Shown piece by piece: positions 22,759-33,522 of a DNA stretch of 64,000 nt. The notes under the pieces are model-generated. The model saw only the letters and a program-made list of their open reading frames with translations. It searched no databases and was not told the origin of the DNA. The stretch is from assembly GCA_047495785.1 (NCBI GenBank), contig JBLDXI010000043.1, forward strand, positions 558,001-622,000. The letters run 5' to 3'. Source of the stretch: Lepidodermella squamata (lineage: Eukaryota; Gastrotricha). Both the position numbers and the translations under genes were made by a program. Position 1 is the stretch's first letter, and each line of letters opens with the position of its first letter.

Positions 22759-24007
22759 ATGCCTGCCAAGGCGATCAGCATCCAAGTTGGCGAGTTTTTC
22801 CACGTTCAAAAGAAGCCGATCCAGCGAAGGACTAGCAACCTCGATCCCACAATCAAGGTTTGCCCACAATTGCGATCACCCCGAGCGCTTGAAATTCCAA
22901 TTTCATAGCTATTTTTCACGGCTGGCTAAAATGTCGAAAATTCCCGAACCAGTTTCCGTCGGGTTTTCCCGGGTTCCACTTTTGCTTTTGCTTCGAGTTG
23001 GTGCCATTTTAGTGAAATATGAAATACATAAATTCCCGCCAAACTTTGCAAAATGAGAATTTGTTGGCTCCACTTATGTATTCCGGGACTTCTTTAACTC
23101 ACACATTTCAAATTGTTGACTTGAATTTTGAACTTTGACAAAAATTCGGTATTTTATTTAGCTGCATGCAGCAATCAAAACTGGGAACCTCAAGCGTGTT
23201 CAAACGCTATTCAAGCGGACCCTTCACGCCAAGGAGCGTCTGGCTATGGTGCTAGAGTGTGACTCAAATGGCGATAGCGCGTTCAACCTCGCCGCTTTTC
23301 ACGGCCAGCTGGCCATGCTCAACTACTTCCTTCAAAAAGTTGGCGAGAAATCATGGGAGCAGCTGTTGGAAACTCGCGGCTACGCTGGCCGAACGCCGCT
23401 AATGTCAGCCTGTGAATCGACATCGGGCAGCAAACTATCGGTGATAAGATTTCTAGTTGAAATCGGGGCTGATGTCTACGCGAGAGATGGCGATCAGGGC
23501 TCGATGGCGATTCATCTAGCCTGCGAAATCGGAGACCTGGCAACGGTTCGTTACCTCCTCCAAATGAGAAAGGATTTGATCGAAGTGACGAGCGGTCAAT
23601 ATCAACGAACTCCCCTTCTCCACGCATGTATGGCCCCTGGCAGTAGCAATCTCGCCACAGTTCGGTATCTAATCGAAGAGCTAAAGGCCGATCTTAATGC
23701 TGAGGAGTCAGAAGAAGGTGCTATGGCCATCCATCTCGCAGCTGAGTATGACACATCAGCCGAGCTAGTTTCCTATCTGTTAGACAAGAGGCCTGACTGG
23801 TTAGATGTTAGGACGAGTATAACAGGCTGGACCCCGTTGTTATACGCTATAGCTACCGGCAATCTCGAGGCTATTCGGTTGTTGATAGTAGAACGTAAGG
23901 CGAATCGCAAGGTCATCGTCAGCTCAGAAGGCAAAGCGGCTATCAAGTACGCGAAAGGCCATTGTCATTGGGATAAAGTGAAAAACTACCTTCGCGAGCT
24001 TCTGTAG
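22759..24007 (+). CDS. Ankyrin-repeat protein gene 3, 314 aa
   Basis: Exons 22759-22857 (33 codons) and 23162-24007 join in phase 0. After a short basic N-terminus come about eight ankyrin repeats: HAAIKTGNLKRVQTLF, SAFNLAAFHGQLAMLNYFL, TPLMSACES with ADVYARD, MAIHLACEIGDLATVRYLL, TPLLHACMAPGSSNLATVRY, MAIHLAAEYDTSAELVSYLL, TPLLYAIATGNLEAIRLLI, AAIKYAKGHCHWDKVKNYL. No signal peptide, membrane segment or second domain; likely an intracellular protein-binding scaffold. It shares the short first exon plus long repeat exon plan with ankyrin genes 1 and 2. AATAAA at 24033-24038. It is directly followed by a non-LTR element. Confidence 0.9.
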
Positions 24008-24046
24008 AGACTATGTGATAAAGTCGTTTCGGAATAAAGTTGATAG

Positions 24047-24073
24047 GAATTCAAGGAATTCAAGGAATTCAAG
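24047..24073. repeat. Three tandem GAATTCAAG units
   Basis: Nine-base unit GAATTCAAG repeated three times just after the poly(A) signal of ankyrin gene 3 and before the LINE. It could be tail-associated or a local duplication. Confidence 0.6.
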
Positions 24074-24145
24074 TTTCATTCTGAAAACAACATCGATTTT
24101 TTGTTTTAATTTTTGTAACCTTGGTCGCGTGCTTTGCAGTGCTAA

Positions 24146-24815
24146 ATGACGCTTTCACAGCAAGACCTAGGGGAAATCAAAAAGATCTCCGAGGCCTCTA
24201 GCAAGCAGTTGCTTGATAAACTCGAACAACTTATTACTCGCCTCGCCGAACTTGAAAAGCAAAATTCTAAACAAGCTGCTACCATCAAGGAGCAAGGAGA
24301 GCGCATTTTCAGGCTTGAGTTGCGACTCAACGAAGCCGATGAACAACGTCTTCGACATACGGTGGTACTTCACAATGTGGAGCCGGCGGCAAGCGAAGTC
24401 TACTAGTCTCGCCCAGCACGTTGAGAAAAAGGTCCCAGACCTAGCTGGTGTTGAGTTCGAGGCTTTCCGCATGTCTCGCCAAGCCCCGAAACTGGTCAAG
24501 GTCGTCGTCAAAGGCGCCTCGGCTGACCAGGTTGTGAGGAAGGTTCTCGGCAATCGATCTGTCAAAAAATTTCGAACCGCCTTCCGGCAAAAAATCAACA
24601 AGGCTCTTTCGGCCAAAATCAAAGCTCTGCAGGACCTTCGTGCTGGCTCTGGTCAAGGTGAGCTGGTGTTCAAAATTCGGCTCAACGGGCTCCGGCTCGA
24701 GACTGAGGGTGCTGGCACATTCGCCTACGACCATGTGGCTGATGCCTTCGTCCCGATCGACATTGGAACGGATAACGTCTCAACCGGTCGGCGCGGCGGC
24801 AAGACTGGCGCGTAG
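24146..24815 (+). pseudogene. LINE ORF1-like protein, frameshifted
   Basis: The first frame 24146-24406 encodes a coiled coil (residues about 8-75, LDKLEQLITRLAELEKQNSK and similar), then stops after LHNVEPAASEVY. The same protein appears to continue in another frame from about 24387 to 24815 with a basic C-terminal domain (FRTAFRQKINKALSAKIKAL). That layout (coiled coil, then nucleic-acid-binding region) is what LINE ORF1 proteins have. One frame change near 24390 breaks it in this copy. Confidence 0.6.
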
Positions 24816-24898
24816 GTTTCAGCAGGGCTACCTTTGAACCATGAACAATCTTGTGCTCTATCGTTTATTCTGTTTGCTATATCTGTTTATAGTCTAAA

Positions 24899-27766
24899 TT
24901 GCAGGAGTGTAAAAAAAATAATTTAGCTGCCTTAACTAAATTTCTGATTTCATGTGAATATGACGTAATATGTCTTTGTGAGACGTGGCTATACCCTGGC
25001 ATCACTAATGCTATGTTAGAAGTGGGTTGTTATCGCGTGGCAGCTCGACGTGATAGGCCTACAAGGGCCGGTGGTGTGTGCATTCTTATAAAAAATCACT
25101 TCCAATTTTACGAGATCGATAAATTGAATGTAGATTCTGAAATTGTGGCTATTAATCTAATTTGTTCGAATAATCTATCAATTACTATTGCTTGTGTGTA
25201 TCGCCCGCCTTATAACGATGCGCCTTATCTGTCTGACCTAACCAAATGCATGAATTATCTGTGTGAAACTTCCACTTCTACAATTATCTTTCTCGGTGAT
25301 TTTAATTTTCCTCGCATTGATTGGCTAGATCCGAATTCTAACATTTTCAGCGATAAAACACTAGAATCAACTTTTCTGAATTGTTGCCAAGAAAATTCTC
25401 TCAGCCAATTAGTCTCTAAACCCACTTATCCCTCTTCAAACAGCATACTTGACCTTCTTCTCACTAACAACGCATCTTTAATTCATGATGTCGATGTCAA
25501 TTGCCCTTTTATCTTTTCTAACCATGACGCGGTCACTTTTAAAATTAAGCTCGAAAATCCCGTCCTATCGGAAAATAATTTTAATAATTCCAATAAAAAT
25601 TTCAGAAAAGCCAATTATGATGCCATATCTCGCGACCTTGCCAATGTTGACTGGATCACCTTCTTCTATGGCATCAATGACGTTGATTCAATGTATAAAA
25701 AATTGTTAATTCTTCTGAATGAACTCGTAGAAGCGCACGTGCCTAATCGCATTTTTCGTTCTCCTAATTCTTCTAATACTTGTAAATATCCTAAGCATAT
25801 ACGTCGTCTCGCTAAGAAAAAATTAGACATTTGGAAAAAACTGAAAAAATTACAAAAAAATTCCTTTGATCATTCTGTTCTTCTAACCAAATATAAAAAA
25901 ATATCTTTAAAATATGAAAAAACCGTGAAAGAATTCAACAACAACAGTGTGGTCAGCCTGATTGCTTCGAATAATATTCGCCTCTTGTGTAATTATGCTA
26001 ATAATCGTCTCAATTCTCGTTCTCATATTCCGGCTCTTGTCAATGCGCAAAATAATATTTGCACCTCTGATGTAGACAAGGCGGAGGCGTTAAATACTCA
26101 ATTTTCTTCTGTTTTTACCGTTGATAACAATACTTTACCTCCCATTTCTGAAAATGTCTCTAATCTAAAGCTCTCTTCTATCGAAATTGAGGACATCACA
26201 GTCCTAAATTCAATGCTGAGTCTATCTGATTCGTACGCCATCTGTCCTGACGGTCTCCCTACCATTTTCTTCAAAAAGCTCGCGCACTCCTTATATAAGC
26301 CTCTTGCTCACATATTCAGATTTTCTATTTCTCTATCTCATTTACCTAAAATTTGGCAAATTGCGTCTGTCAAACCGATACCAAAAAAAATTAACTCGAA
26401 AAGGCCGGTTGATTATCGACCAATTTCTTTGACCTCAGGGGCCTGCAGAATTCTTGAATCACTTATTAAATCGGCTATTCTTGATTTTTTACTTGAAAAT
26501 TCCTTAATTACAGCCGAGCAACATGGGTTTTTATCTCGCAAGTCGACTGCCTCTCAAATGCTCGAATGTTCCTTGGATTGGTGTTTTGCCATAGAATGCG
26601 GCGAATTCGTAGATATTGTATATATTGATTTTGCGAAAGCCTTTGACTCCGTATGTCACTCGAAGCTACTCGAAAAATTATCCCGCATTGGTCTTGATGG
26701 CGAAATTTTAAGTTGGATTTCTTCATATCTTTCTAATCGCACTCAATACGTTGTTGTAAATAATTCTGCTAGCTCTACAACGTCAGTCACTAGTGGTGTC
26801 CCTCAAGGCTCTGTCCTGGGCCCCTTACTTTTTCTCATTTATATCAACGATTTAGTTCCTATTCTTCCTGATGGAGTCAAAGTCAAGCTATTTGCCGATG
26901 ACTGCAAGTTGTATATAAAATTTTCTTTTGATAACGCGTTATTTTCTTCTTCTAACCTATCTCTCGCTCTTGAAAAAATCTTCGCTTGGGTCAGTGATTG
27001 GCAGCTCGGTCTCTCGTTTGAAAAGTGCGCTGTTATGCATCTTGGCCACAATAATCCTCATATTTCTTACTCTATTGGTGGACACAAACTTTCGATTTGC
27101 AATTCTTATAAAGACTTGGGCATTATTGTTGACAATGAACTTACCTTCCGATCTCACTATAATTCCATCATAACTAAACCCTACAATAGCGTTAATACTA
27201 TTCTTCGTGCTTTTAACGGCCAATCACCCTCAATGCTTACGTGGGCGTACCGTGTTTATACTAGGCCCTTGTTGGAATATTTACCTTCTCTTTGGTCGCC
27301 CTATAAAAAATGTGATGTGGAGCTTATCGAAAAAGTTCAAAAATATTTTACTCGCCGTGCTCTAGGCTTTAATTCTTATGACCTAACTCGCCCTTCGTAC
27401 AAAGAACGGCTTCGAATTTTAAAACTTGATTCTCTCGAAACTCGCCGCATTCACCTTGATCTTTATCTTCTTTATAAAATCTATAATAATCAAATTGATA
27501 CTTCGATCTCAAGAAATATACAATTACTTGATTCTAATACTCGCGGCCATCCTCATCGCCTCATGTTTTGCCTTCCTAACGGATCCTATCGTAATGCTAC
27601 CAAACCTATTTTTATAAATTATTTTCTAAATCGTGTCTTGCTTATATGGAACAATCTTCCTGATTCTGTTTTCATTTCTTCGGATAATTTTACTACCAAA
27701 TTCAAATTTTTCAAATCCAAAATTACTAAACTCGACTTTTCCAAATACTGTCCGTCCTGTAACTGA
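24899..27766 (+). CDS. LINE ORF2: endonuclease and reverse transcriptase
   Basis: A 955-codon frame. N-terminal AP-type endonuclease words: CETWL, YRPP, LGDFNFPRIDW, ILDLLLTN, SNHDAV. Reverse transcriptase: PVDYRPISLTSGACRILESL, QHGFLSRKST, YIDFAKAFDSV, SGVPQGSVLGPLLFL, FADDCKLY, and a typical C-terminal extension. It copies the element RNA into DNA at a nicked target. The frame starts inside the endonuclease with no ATG. A TAG sits directly before SKLQEC, where the first endonuclease box would begin, so this copy is probably defective at its 5' end; the rest is uninterrupted, suggesting fairly recent insertion. Confidence 0.9.
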   Translation: MQECKKNNLAALTKFLISCEYDVICLCETWLYPGITNAMLEVGCYRVAARRDRPTRAGGVCILIKNHFQFYEIDKLNVDSEIVAINLICSNNLSITIACVYRPPYNDAPYLSDLTKCMNYLCETSTSTIIFLGDFNFPRIDWLDPNSNIFSDKTLESTFLNCCQENSLSQLVSKPTYPSSNSILDLLLTNNASLIHDVDVNCPFIFSNHDAVTFKIKLENPVLSENNFNNSNKNFRKANYDAISRDLANVDWITFFYGINDVDSMYKKLLILLNELVEAHVPNRIFRSPNSSNTCKYPKHIRRLAKKKLDIWKKLKKLQKNSFDHSVLLTKYKKISLKYEKTVKEFNNNSVVSLIASNNIRLLCNYANNRLNSRSHIPALVNAQNNICTSDVDKAEALNTQFSSVFTVDNNTLPPISENVSNLKLSSIEIEDITVLNSMLSLSDSYAICPDGLPTIFFKKLAHSLYKPLAHIFRFSISLSHLPKIWQIASVKPIPKKINSKRPVDYRPISLTSGACRILESLIKSAILDFLLENSLITAEQHGFLSRKSTASQMLECSLDWCFAIECGEFVDIVYIDFAKAFDSVCHSKLLEKLSRIGLDGEILSWISSYLSNRTQYVVVNNSASSTTSVTSGVPQGSVLGPLLFLIYINDLVPILPDGVKVKLFADDCKLYIKFSFDNALFSSSNLSLALEKIFAWVSDWQLGLSFEKCAVMHLGHNNPHISYSIGGHKLSICNSYKDLGIIVDNELTFRSHYNSIITKPYNSVNTILRAFNGQSPSMLTWAYRVYTRPLLEYLPSLWSPYKKCDVELIEKVQKYFTRRALGFNSYDLTRPSYKERLRILKLDSLETRRIHLDLYLLYKIYNNQIDTSISRNIQLLDSNTRGHPHRLMFCLPNGSYRNATKPIFINYFLNRVLLIWNNLPDSVFISSDNFTTKFKFFKSKITKLDFSKYCPSCN

Positions 27767-28045
27767 TATCTTTTTATACATTGTGATTTGTGAATAGTAA
27801 AACTGCATACTCTTATTGTCGCACAACTCGATTAACTTACACTATATATGTACTAATTGGTTCAAAGTTAGCGGCCTGCGTGCCCTTTTGAAACCACGAA
27901 TTTCTTTTTGTACCAAATTTTTATACGAAAGTATATTTTTCGATATTTTTCGAATAGCTTTTTTCGTTTTAAAAGCAACTTGCCTTTTTTCGCGAATTAA
28001 ATCGCGTGCTACCACACTCTATTCATCTACACTAATAATCTCTCA

Positions 28046-28426
28046 ATGGAACAAGTCAATGAGGAGGCTCAAATCGCCCAGCTAAGGGCAGAAGTCGACG
28101 AACTGAAGGCAGAGGTCAAGGAGCTTAAATTGGCTGCCAGCGATCTGGCAAGAAGAACCAGTCGTATAGAAGGTCATGTGTGGCGAGCTTCGCTGCTCGT
28201 TGGAGGCATTCCCGAAACCGCCCGCGAATCCGAGGAACTTCTAATCGACAAGGTATACGAGGCGGTACCGATGCTTTGCAACGTACCGATGACTTGCCAG
28301 CGATTCGGACCCCCTCGCAGAAACGCGGAAGGTACCTTGATTAACCGTCAAATACATGTGACTCTTACGCCGGAGGCGGTTTCCTGTGTCTACTCCTGTG
28401 TCAACGGGGTTTATATCCCTCCCTAG
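28046..28426 (+). pseudogene. LINE ORF1-like fragment
   Basis: 126 codons. An N-terminal coiled coil (AQLRAEVDELKAEVKELKLA) is followed by a region similar in style to ORF1 RNA-binding domains (LLVGGIPETARE; MTCQRFGPPRRNAEG). It stops at 28424-28426, at the edge of the internal deletion, so only the front of the protein remains. Confidence 0.6.
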
Positions 28427-30288
28427 CAGTTCTATATACTAAGATCCTTGGAACGGGCGAATACCCAGAATGCTGGCGTAAAGCATTGCTGATCCCTATT
28501 TATAAGAAAAACAGCCGATTAGATCCTAAAAATTATAGACCTATCTCACTTCTGTCAGTATTTTCCAAAATATTTTCAAGTATCCTAGAGAAACGCTTGC
28601 GAGAATGGTGCACGGCTAAAAAAATATTACGCCCCGAACAGTTCGGATTCACGCCAAAAATAGGCACAGTAGATGCGTGTACTCTATTCTACGCCATCGT
28701 GGCTTATTACCTTACTAGGAAAAAGAAAATATACACAGCCTTCGTAGATTTTTCAAATGCGTTCGACAAAATTAGCCGTGCTCTCTTAATGAAGAAGCTT
28801 AGAAAAATAGGACTGCCTTTGTCCTTTATTGAGGTCATTAGGAACATGTATGCCGACAATACATTGCTGCTTAGAATGAAATCGACTATTCTATTCGATA
28901 AGCCAATAAAGTCAAACGTGGGAGTCCGACAGGGTGACCCATTATCACCACTTTTGTTTTCAATTTTTATAAACGATCTCATTCCTTTCCTAATGAAAGT
29001 TTTCCCTGGCTTGACCTTCGGTGAATATGTAGTCTTGGCAATCCTATACGCCGATGACTTGGTCCTACTGGCAGAAAGCGCTGAGCAGCTGCAGAGCCTC
29101 CTGGATGAGCTAGTAGCTTATGCTGAAGAAAATTCATTAATAATTAACGTCGATAAAACAAAAATCTTGATTTTTGAAAAGAACTTTGTTGAGAATAATC
29201 AACTAAAATTTTATCTAAACGGCGAACAACTCGAAAGAGTTAAAGAATTTAAATACCTAGGAGTTTATTTTACTAATAATTTGAATTTTGATAAAATGGT
29301 GGAGGTTGTCAATGCGAATGCGAAACGAATTGCCGCTTTTATACCCAACATGATCGATCGGTTCACCACATATCTACCACCCAAAACGTTTCACCTTCTC
29401 TATAATTCCTATCTGGTTAGCAACTATTCCTATGCTGGAGGATTTTGGGGTCAATCAAAAAAGGCCAAAATTTTTCCTTTCAATACTCATTTCGTAAAAC
29501 AGCTCTGCCGAATTCCCGCCGCGGCGAGAGACGAGCTCGTGAAACGTGAATTCTACCTAGACCCTCCAAGCCTAATCCTCACTAAAGCAGCTATACGTCA
29601 CTTTCTTAAACTCAAATTCGAGGACAACCATATACTGCTGAAGACAGCTTTCGAAATAATTGACTCAAACAAAAATATATATAAACATATCTTCAAAAAT
29701 TTACCAGAAGATGTTGAAAAATTGGGCGGATAAGAAATTTTCAATGCTACATCTAAATTTGAGGGCCTAGCCCTGCTTGAGAGATGGTATGAGAAATGGG
29801 TCGAAAATGACAAATGGTCGACGACCTCTTCTCTAAAATCGCTCTATCAAAATCCTGTTTACTCTGAAGAAAAATTTGACAAACTACTAATGTACTCGAG
29901 TACGCGGCAAGCTTTCTGGTCACTTAAAAATATCCAAACGCTAGCTATGATTAGAACTAATTCCATTCATAAACCGTTTTGCTTTATAAATAACTTCGGC
30001 CTTAGATGTATTTTCTGCTATAAAAATAGTAACAATCCCGTCCTATCTCTAAATAGCTTCGCTGACTCAGTAGAACTTTTAACTCACCTATACCTAGAAT
30101 GCAACTACTTGCCGTATCTACATAATATAAATAACGCTGAAATGAAACCTGATAAAACTGACATAATTAATTCTATAATTTGCTGTGAATCTAGCGGCTC
30201 TGCACATTTATCGAAATTACTATCCCTCGCCTACAATTACCGGATGACTCTAAAATTGCATACATATCCGCCTATTCCATCTACCTAA
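28427..30288 (+). pseudogene. LINE reverse transcriptase remnant with in-frame stop
   Basis: One reading frame runs from about 28427 to 30288 but is cut by TAA 29731-29733. Before it lie the RT boxes: YRPISLLSVFSKIF, QFGFTPKIGT, FVDFSNAFDKI, GVRQGDPLSPLLF, YADDLVLLA. After it is a C-terminal domain ending in a Cys-X2-Cys ... His-X4-Cys zinc-binding-like array (CIFC ... HLYLEC), usual at the C-terminus of such polymerases. The missing endonuclease and the stop make it inactive. Confidence 0.8.
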
Positions 30289-30544
30289 TCTTGACCAACT
30301 ATATCGGCAATATTAATAAAAAATGTGAATAAATATTACTCTGAGCATCACTCTGGAAAAAATTACCTCTGCCTATGATATTTTTGTGTGTGTGGTACCA
30401 TACTGTGCTATATTACATTTATTATATATTATACGATATTATTATAACGATATTTCTGATGCGCCCGAAGCCCAATCGTGGCCGGTGCTTTTATTTTCGT
30501 TTTGAAACAATAAAACCAACAGCTATTTATTTTTCGAAATAAAC

Positions 30545-30568
30545 ATAATAATAATAATAATAATAATA
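30545..30568 (+). repeat. (TAA)n tail of the LINE
   Basis: A run of ATA/TAA triplets at the 3' end of the element, taken as its tail. Confidence 0.7.
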
Positions 30569-30570
30569 TT

Positions 30571-31545
30571 GTTCATCATTTTCATTTTCACCGATAGCCA
30601 TTATGCATAGCTATTCACATTACTGCAGAAAATTGCTTTCCTCAGCAATGGCGCAATTCAGTGTAAACAATTCAGTGAGAAATATCGATATCGAATTCGA
30701 AGCACGAAGAAGTGAGAAGAAAGTGAGAAAAAGTACATACGCGTTGCGCAAATTGCCGCAGAGGGCTGCACATAGTACAATATAAAAGGGAGCAAAATCA
30801 TTATTTTTACTTGTCCCTTTATCAGTGCCCAGTTCTTTCAATAATTTGAAATAAGATAGACAGAAAAAGCTGAAATAATGAAAAATCGTAGACTCGGTCA
30901 AAACGACTAGGCCAAACGCTTGTCTAATAACTGTCCAGCGTGTCGTCGTCGCTCTTTCTTGAATTCGACTACAAATAGCTGCCTTATGCACACAATGAAA
31001 TGAAGCAGAACTTTAGATGATTGCAGTGCATGAATTAAGTTCTTGCGCTAGAAATGAAACCGCAATGCCTCTGCAAAACAAAATTGAGGAAACGATGTGG
31101 CCGATCGACACGATAAAAGTATAAAGAAGACAGCTACGCACGTGGGAATTATAGATCCATTCCAATTCGGCCAATAATGAAATTGGCATGAAGTGCATGC
31201 ATAACTGCAAAGCAGTGGTTATGTTTCCTGCGTTACCTCAGTCACAAAATTATTGCAACAATTCGAAGCCCGAACATGAATGCATACCAGTTAGAGCCGT
31301 GCATTCGACTTGAAATTCGTGTCCCCATCATCGATTCTGAGGCAACATCTTCGGGATATAGAGACGTAGTAAATCGACGAGCCATATTATTATCTCAGAA
31401 ATGGCAGAATTCTTGAAATTAGTGAAGCACGTCGTAAACTGTTTTCAAATACCTTGCAACTTGCAAGTGGCAAGTAAGATCAGGTCTAACTTCGCTTTTT
31501 ATTCAGTTCAGCTTTAATAGTTAGGTAACGATTGCCGGTTAGGCA
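30571..31545. other. Intergenic, no gene supported
   Basis: Between the LINE tail and the 3' end of the tetraspanin gene. Short antisense open frames show no family signal. Confidence 0.4.
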
Positions 31546-33522
31546 TCATTGTGTCACTGTGTGGTTGCTTTGTGCAGCGTTCGACTGATCCGCGACATTG
31601 TTTCGATTTCTTGAGCCCATCTGAGCCAGGATGGCCTTGTCGTAGAAGCGTGACGCAAACTGGCCGTGCCAGCGAGTAACAGGGTCGTCGAAGAAGATGG
31701 GCGGGCGGAGAGGCATAGTTGGCCGTTGTCCACGGCTTCTGCTTCGACTTCGAGATCTCGATACGAAGCTCGAACTTGCGTCAGAGGGCGAGGAAGAGCT
31801 GCGGGCACCTCCGATCACAACTTGAGCAAACTCGCGCCGGCGTTCGATCATCATAGGTGTACACAGCACGAAAGCGAGCGATATCAAGCATCCTAAAGAT
31901 TGGAAAGGCAAATGTCAAATGTCAAAATAAGCCAACTTGAACTTTTGCAGCCTGCTTTCAGTTCTCGCTAAACTACATTCAATTCGAATCGGACCAAATG
32001 ACCAAATGAATTCGTCGTAGTCGTAGTCCCCTAAACCCCCGCAAAGGCAAAGGCCCGTAAACCGTGGAGGACTTTAAATAAAGCATTTTCATTCGGTCAT
32101 TTGGCCAATCGATCGGTCAACCATTTTCAATTGGTCTCATTATCTCCCGCCCTGCAGTCTCATTGCGTCTCGTTGCAGTTTTTCATACCTAGGAACATTG
32201 CAAAGAATGCGAGTGAGACTGACAGCGCTTCAGCCGCATATTTCGCATCGTCGAAAAGGGCCGAGTCGAAACAGCCCTGCGTCGCCCAGGCCGAAGACAA
32301 GCGAACAGTCGCGTTTCGGCTCGCATTGGCGTACTGCATGGTGTCGTTGAGGCACGCTTCGAACTTGCCCATCTGACAGCACGCCATTGGCACGCGTCGA
32401 AGCGTGAAATTGCCGTACGTTGAGTTGAACACCTTGCGCCATTTTCTCGTGTGCCAGAACGACTCTTCGCCATCTACGCCACAGCAGTTGTAACGGCGTT
32501 GCAGGAAGTTGGCGAGACGCGAGAAGTCGTTGAAGCTCATGTCGCCGCGATAATTAGCCGAAAACGTAAAATTCGCCATTTCTCTTGCATAGTCAACGGC
32601 ACCCTGGAAAATACGAAAAAAATCATACATGGATTTATGGGAATGTGAATTTTGAAAACATTGCAGGAAAACTTGGAAAGCTTCATTGAAATTAAATTAG
32701 GCCATCGGTAGGCCTGGATAATTGAGAACTAATTAGGGTTAAAATGAAATTGTTTAATTACCGTACTGCCCGTAACTAATGTCAGCCTCAAATAAATGTC
32801 AGGGTAGGAATTTGGTCGCTGGGTCGAGCATTCGAAAGTAATAAATGACATGGTTTTTAATTCGGGCAGTACGGTAATTCATTGCCAAAAAATCAGTTTT
32901 CAGATTGAAAAATGAGCGCTTAACAATTTAACTAAATTCTTCGATTTTTCAAAATAATCCGAAATTTTGAAAATTTGAAATTGTACTTTTTCGTATTAAC
33001 TCACGTATTGAATAACCGGATCTTTCGCCGTCCAATAAACAATAAGAATGCCGAATAAAATTGTAAAACTGGTAATGATGATACCAATATAGACGCTGAT
33101 GCTCCAAAAATGCGGCCACGTGACGGCTGAAATTCCGAGCAGGCCAACTGCGAACAGAATCAGCCCGATGACTATAACAGCCGCCTTCATATCCGACGAG
33201 AATATATTGCTCAGGTCAAGGCATTCCGTGTACAGCCGCAATGGGTAGATTTCCTTGAGCGCATCTCGAAGCAGGTCCCTGTAGATGAAACAGAGGCCTT
33301 CCTGTGAGAAGGCGATCAAAAATCCAATAATAATAATTCCAGCTCCGATTAGGGTCAAAATCGTGTTGACAACAAGCCATGTTGTAACTACACAAGAACG
33401 ACTCTAGCCGAAAATTTTTATAATGATTTTCAAATTTAGAAAAATTATAAAGAAATTACTTTTCTCAGGGTCATTTTTTCGGGATCGAAAATTTTCTTCA
33501 GCCATCGTAAAATGTCGTCCAT
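31546..33522 (-). CDS. Tetraspanin, four exons, 407 aa
   Basis: On the minus strand, exons 33522-33460, 33403-33005, 32603-32189 and 31892-31546 join in frame. Four membrane segments: WLVVNTILTLIGAGIIIIGF (about 29-48), AAVIVIGLILFAVGLLGISA (about 90-110), YIGIIITSFTILFGILIVYW (about 120-142), and one spanning the exon 3/4 junction (SLAFFAMFL then GCLISLAFVLC). The large extracellular loop between segments 3 and 4 has the tetraspanin CCG word (YNCCGVDG), then PMACC and GCFDSAL, giving the disulfide set. Tetraspanins organise partner proteins in membranes. Odd: a roughly 100-residue cytoplasmic tail with an Arg-Ser alternating run (SRSRSRSRSRG), far longer than the usual 10-20. Confidence 0.9.

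Larger units (their letters stand above)
24110..27800 (+). mobile_element. Near full-length non-LTR retrotransposon (CR1/Jockey-like)
   Basis: Two consecutive frames, an ORF1-like coiled-coil protein and an ORF2 with endonuclease plus reverse transcriptase, on the same strand. Boundaries are approximate: the 5' end lies after the poly(A) signal of ankyrin gene 3 and the 3' end shortly after the ORF2 stop at 27766. A second element begins within 300 bases. The coding part is AT-rich compared with neighbouring host exons. The clade is inferred only from motif words. Confidence 0.88.
28020..30570 (+). mobile_element. Internally deleted non-LTR retrotransposon with (TAA)n tail
   Basis: A second LINE begins right after the first and ends in a (TAA)n-like tail at 30545-30568. 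ORF1-like start and RT-C-terminal parts are present; the endonuclease and the first part of the RT are absent. Motif words (QFGFTPKIGT, GVRQGDPLSPLLF, YADDLVLLA) differ from the neighbouring element, so it is a separate family, perhaps I-like given the TAA tail. Confidence 0.85.
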
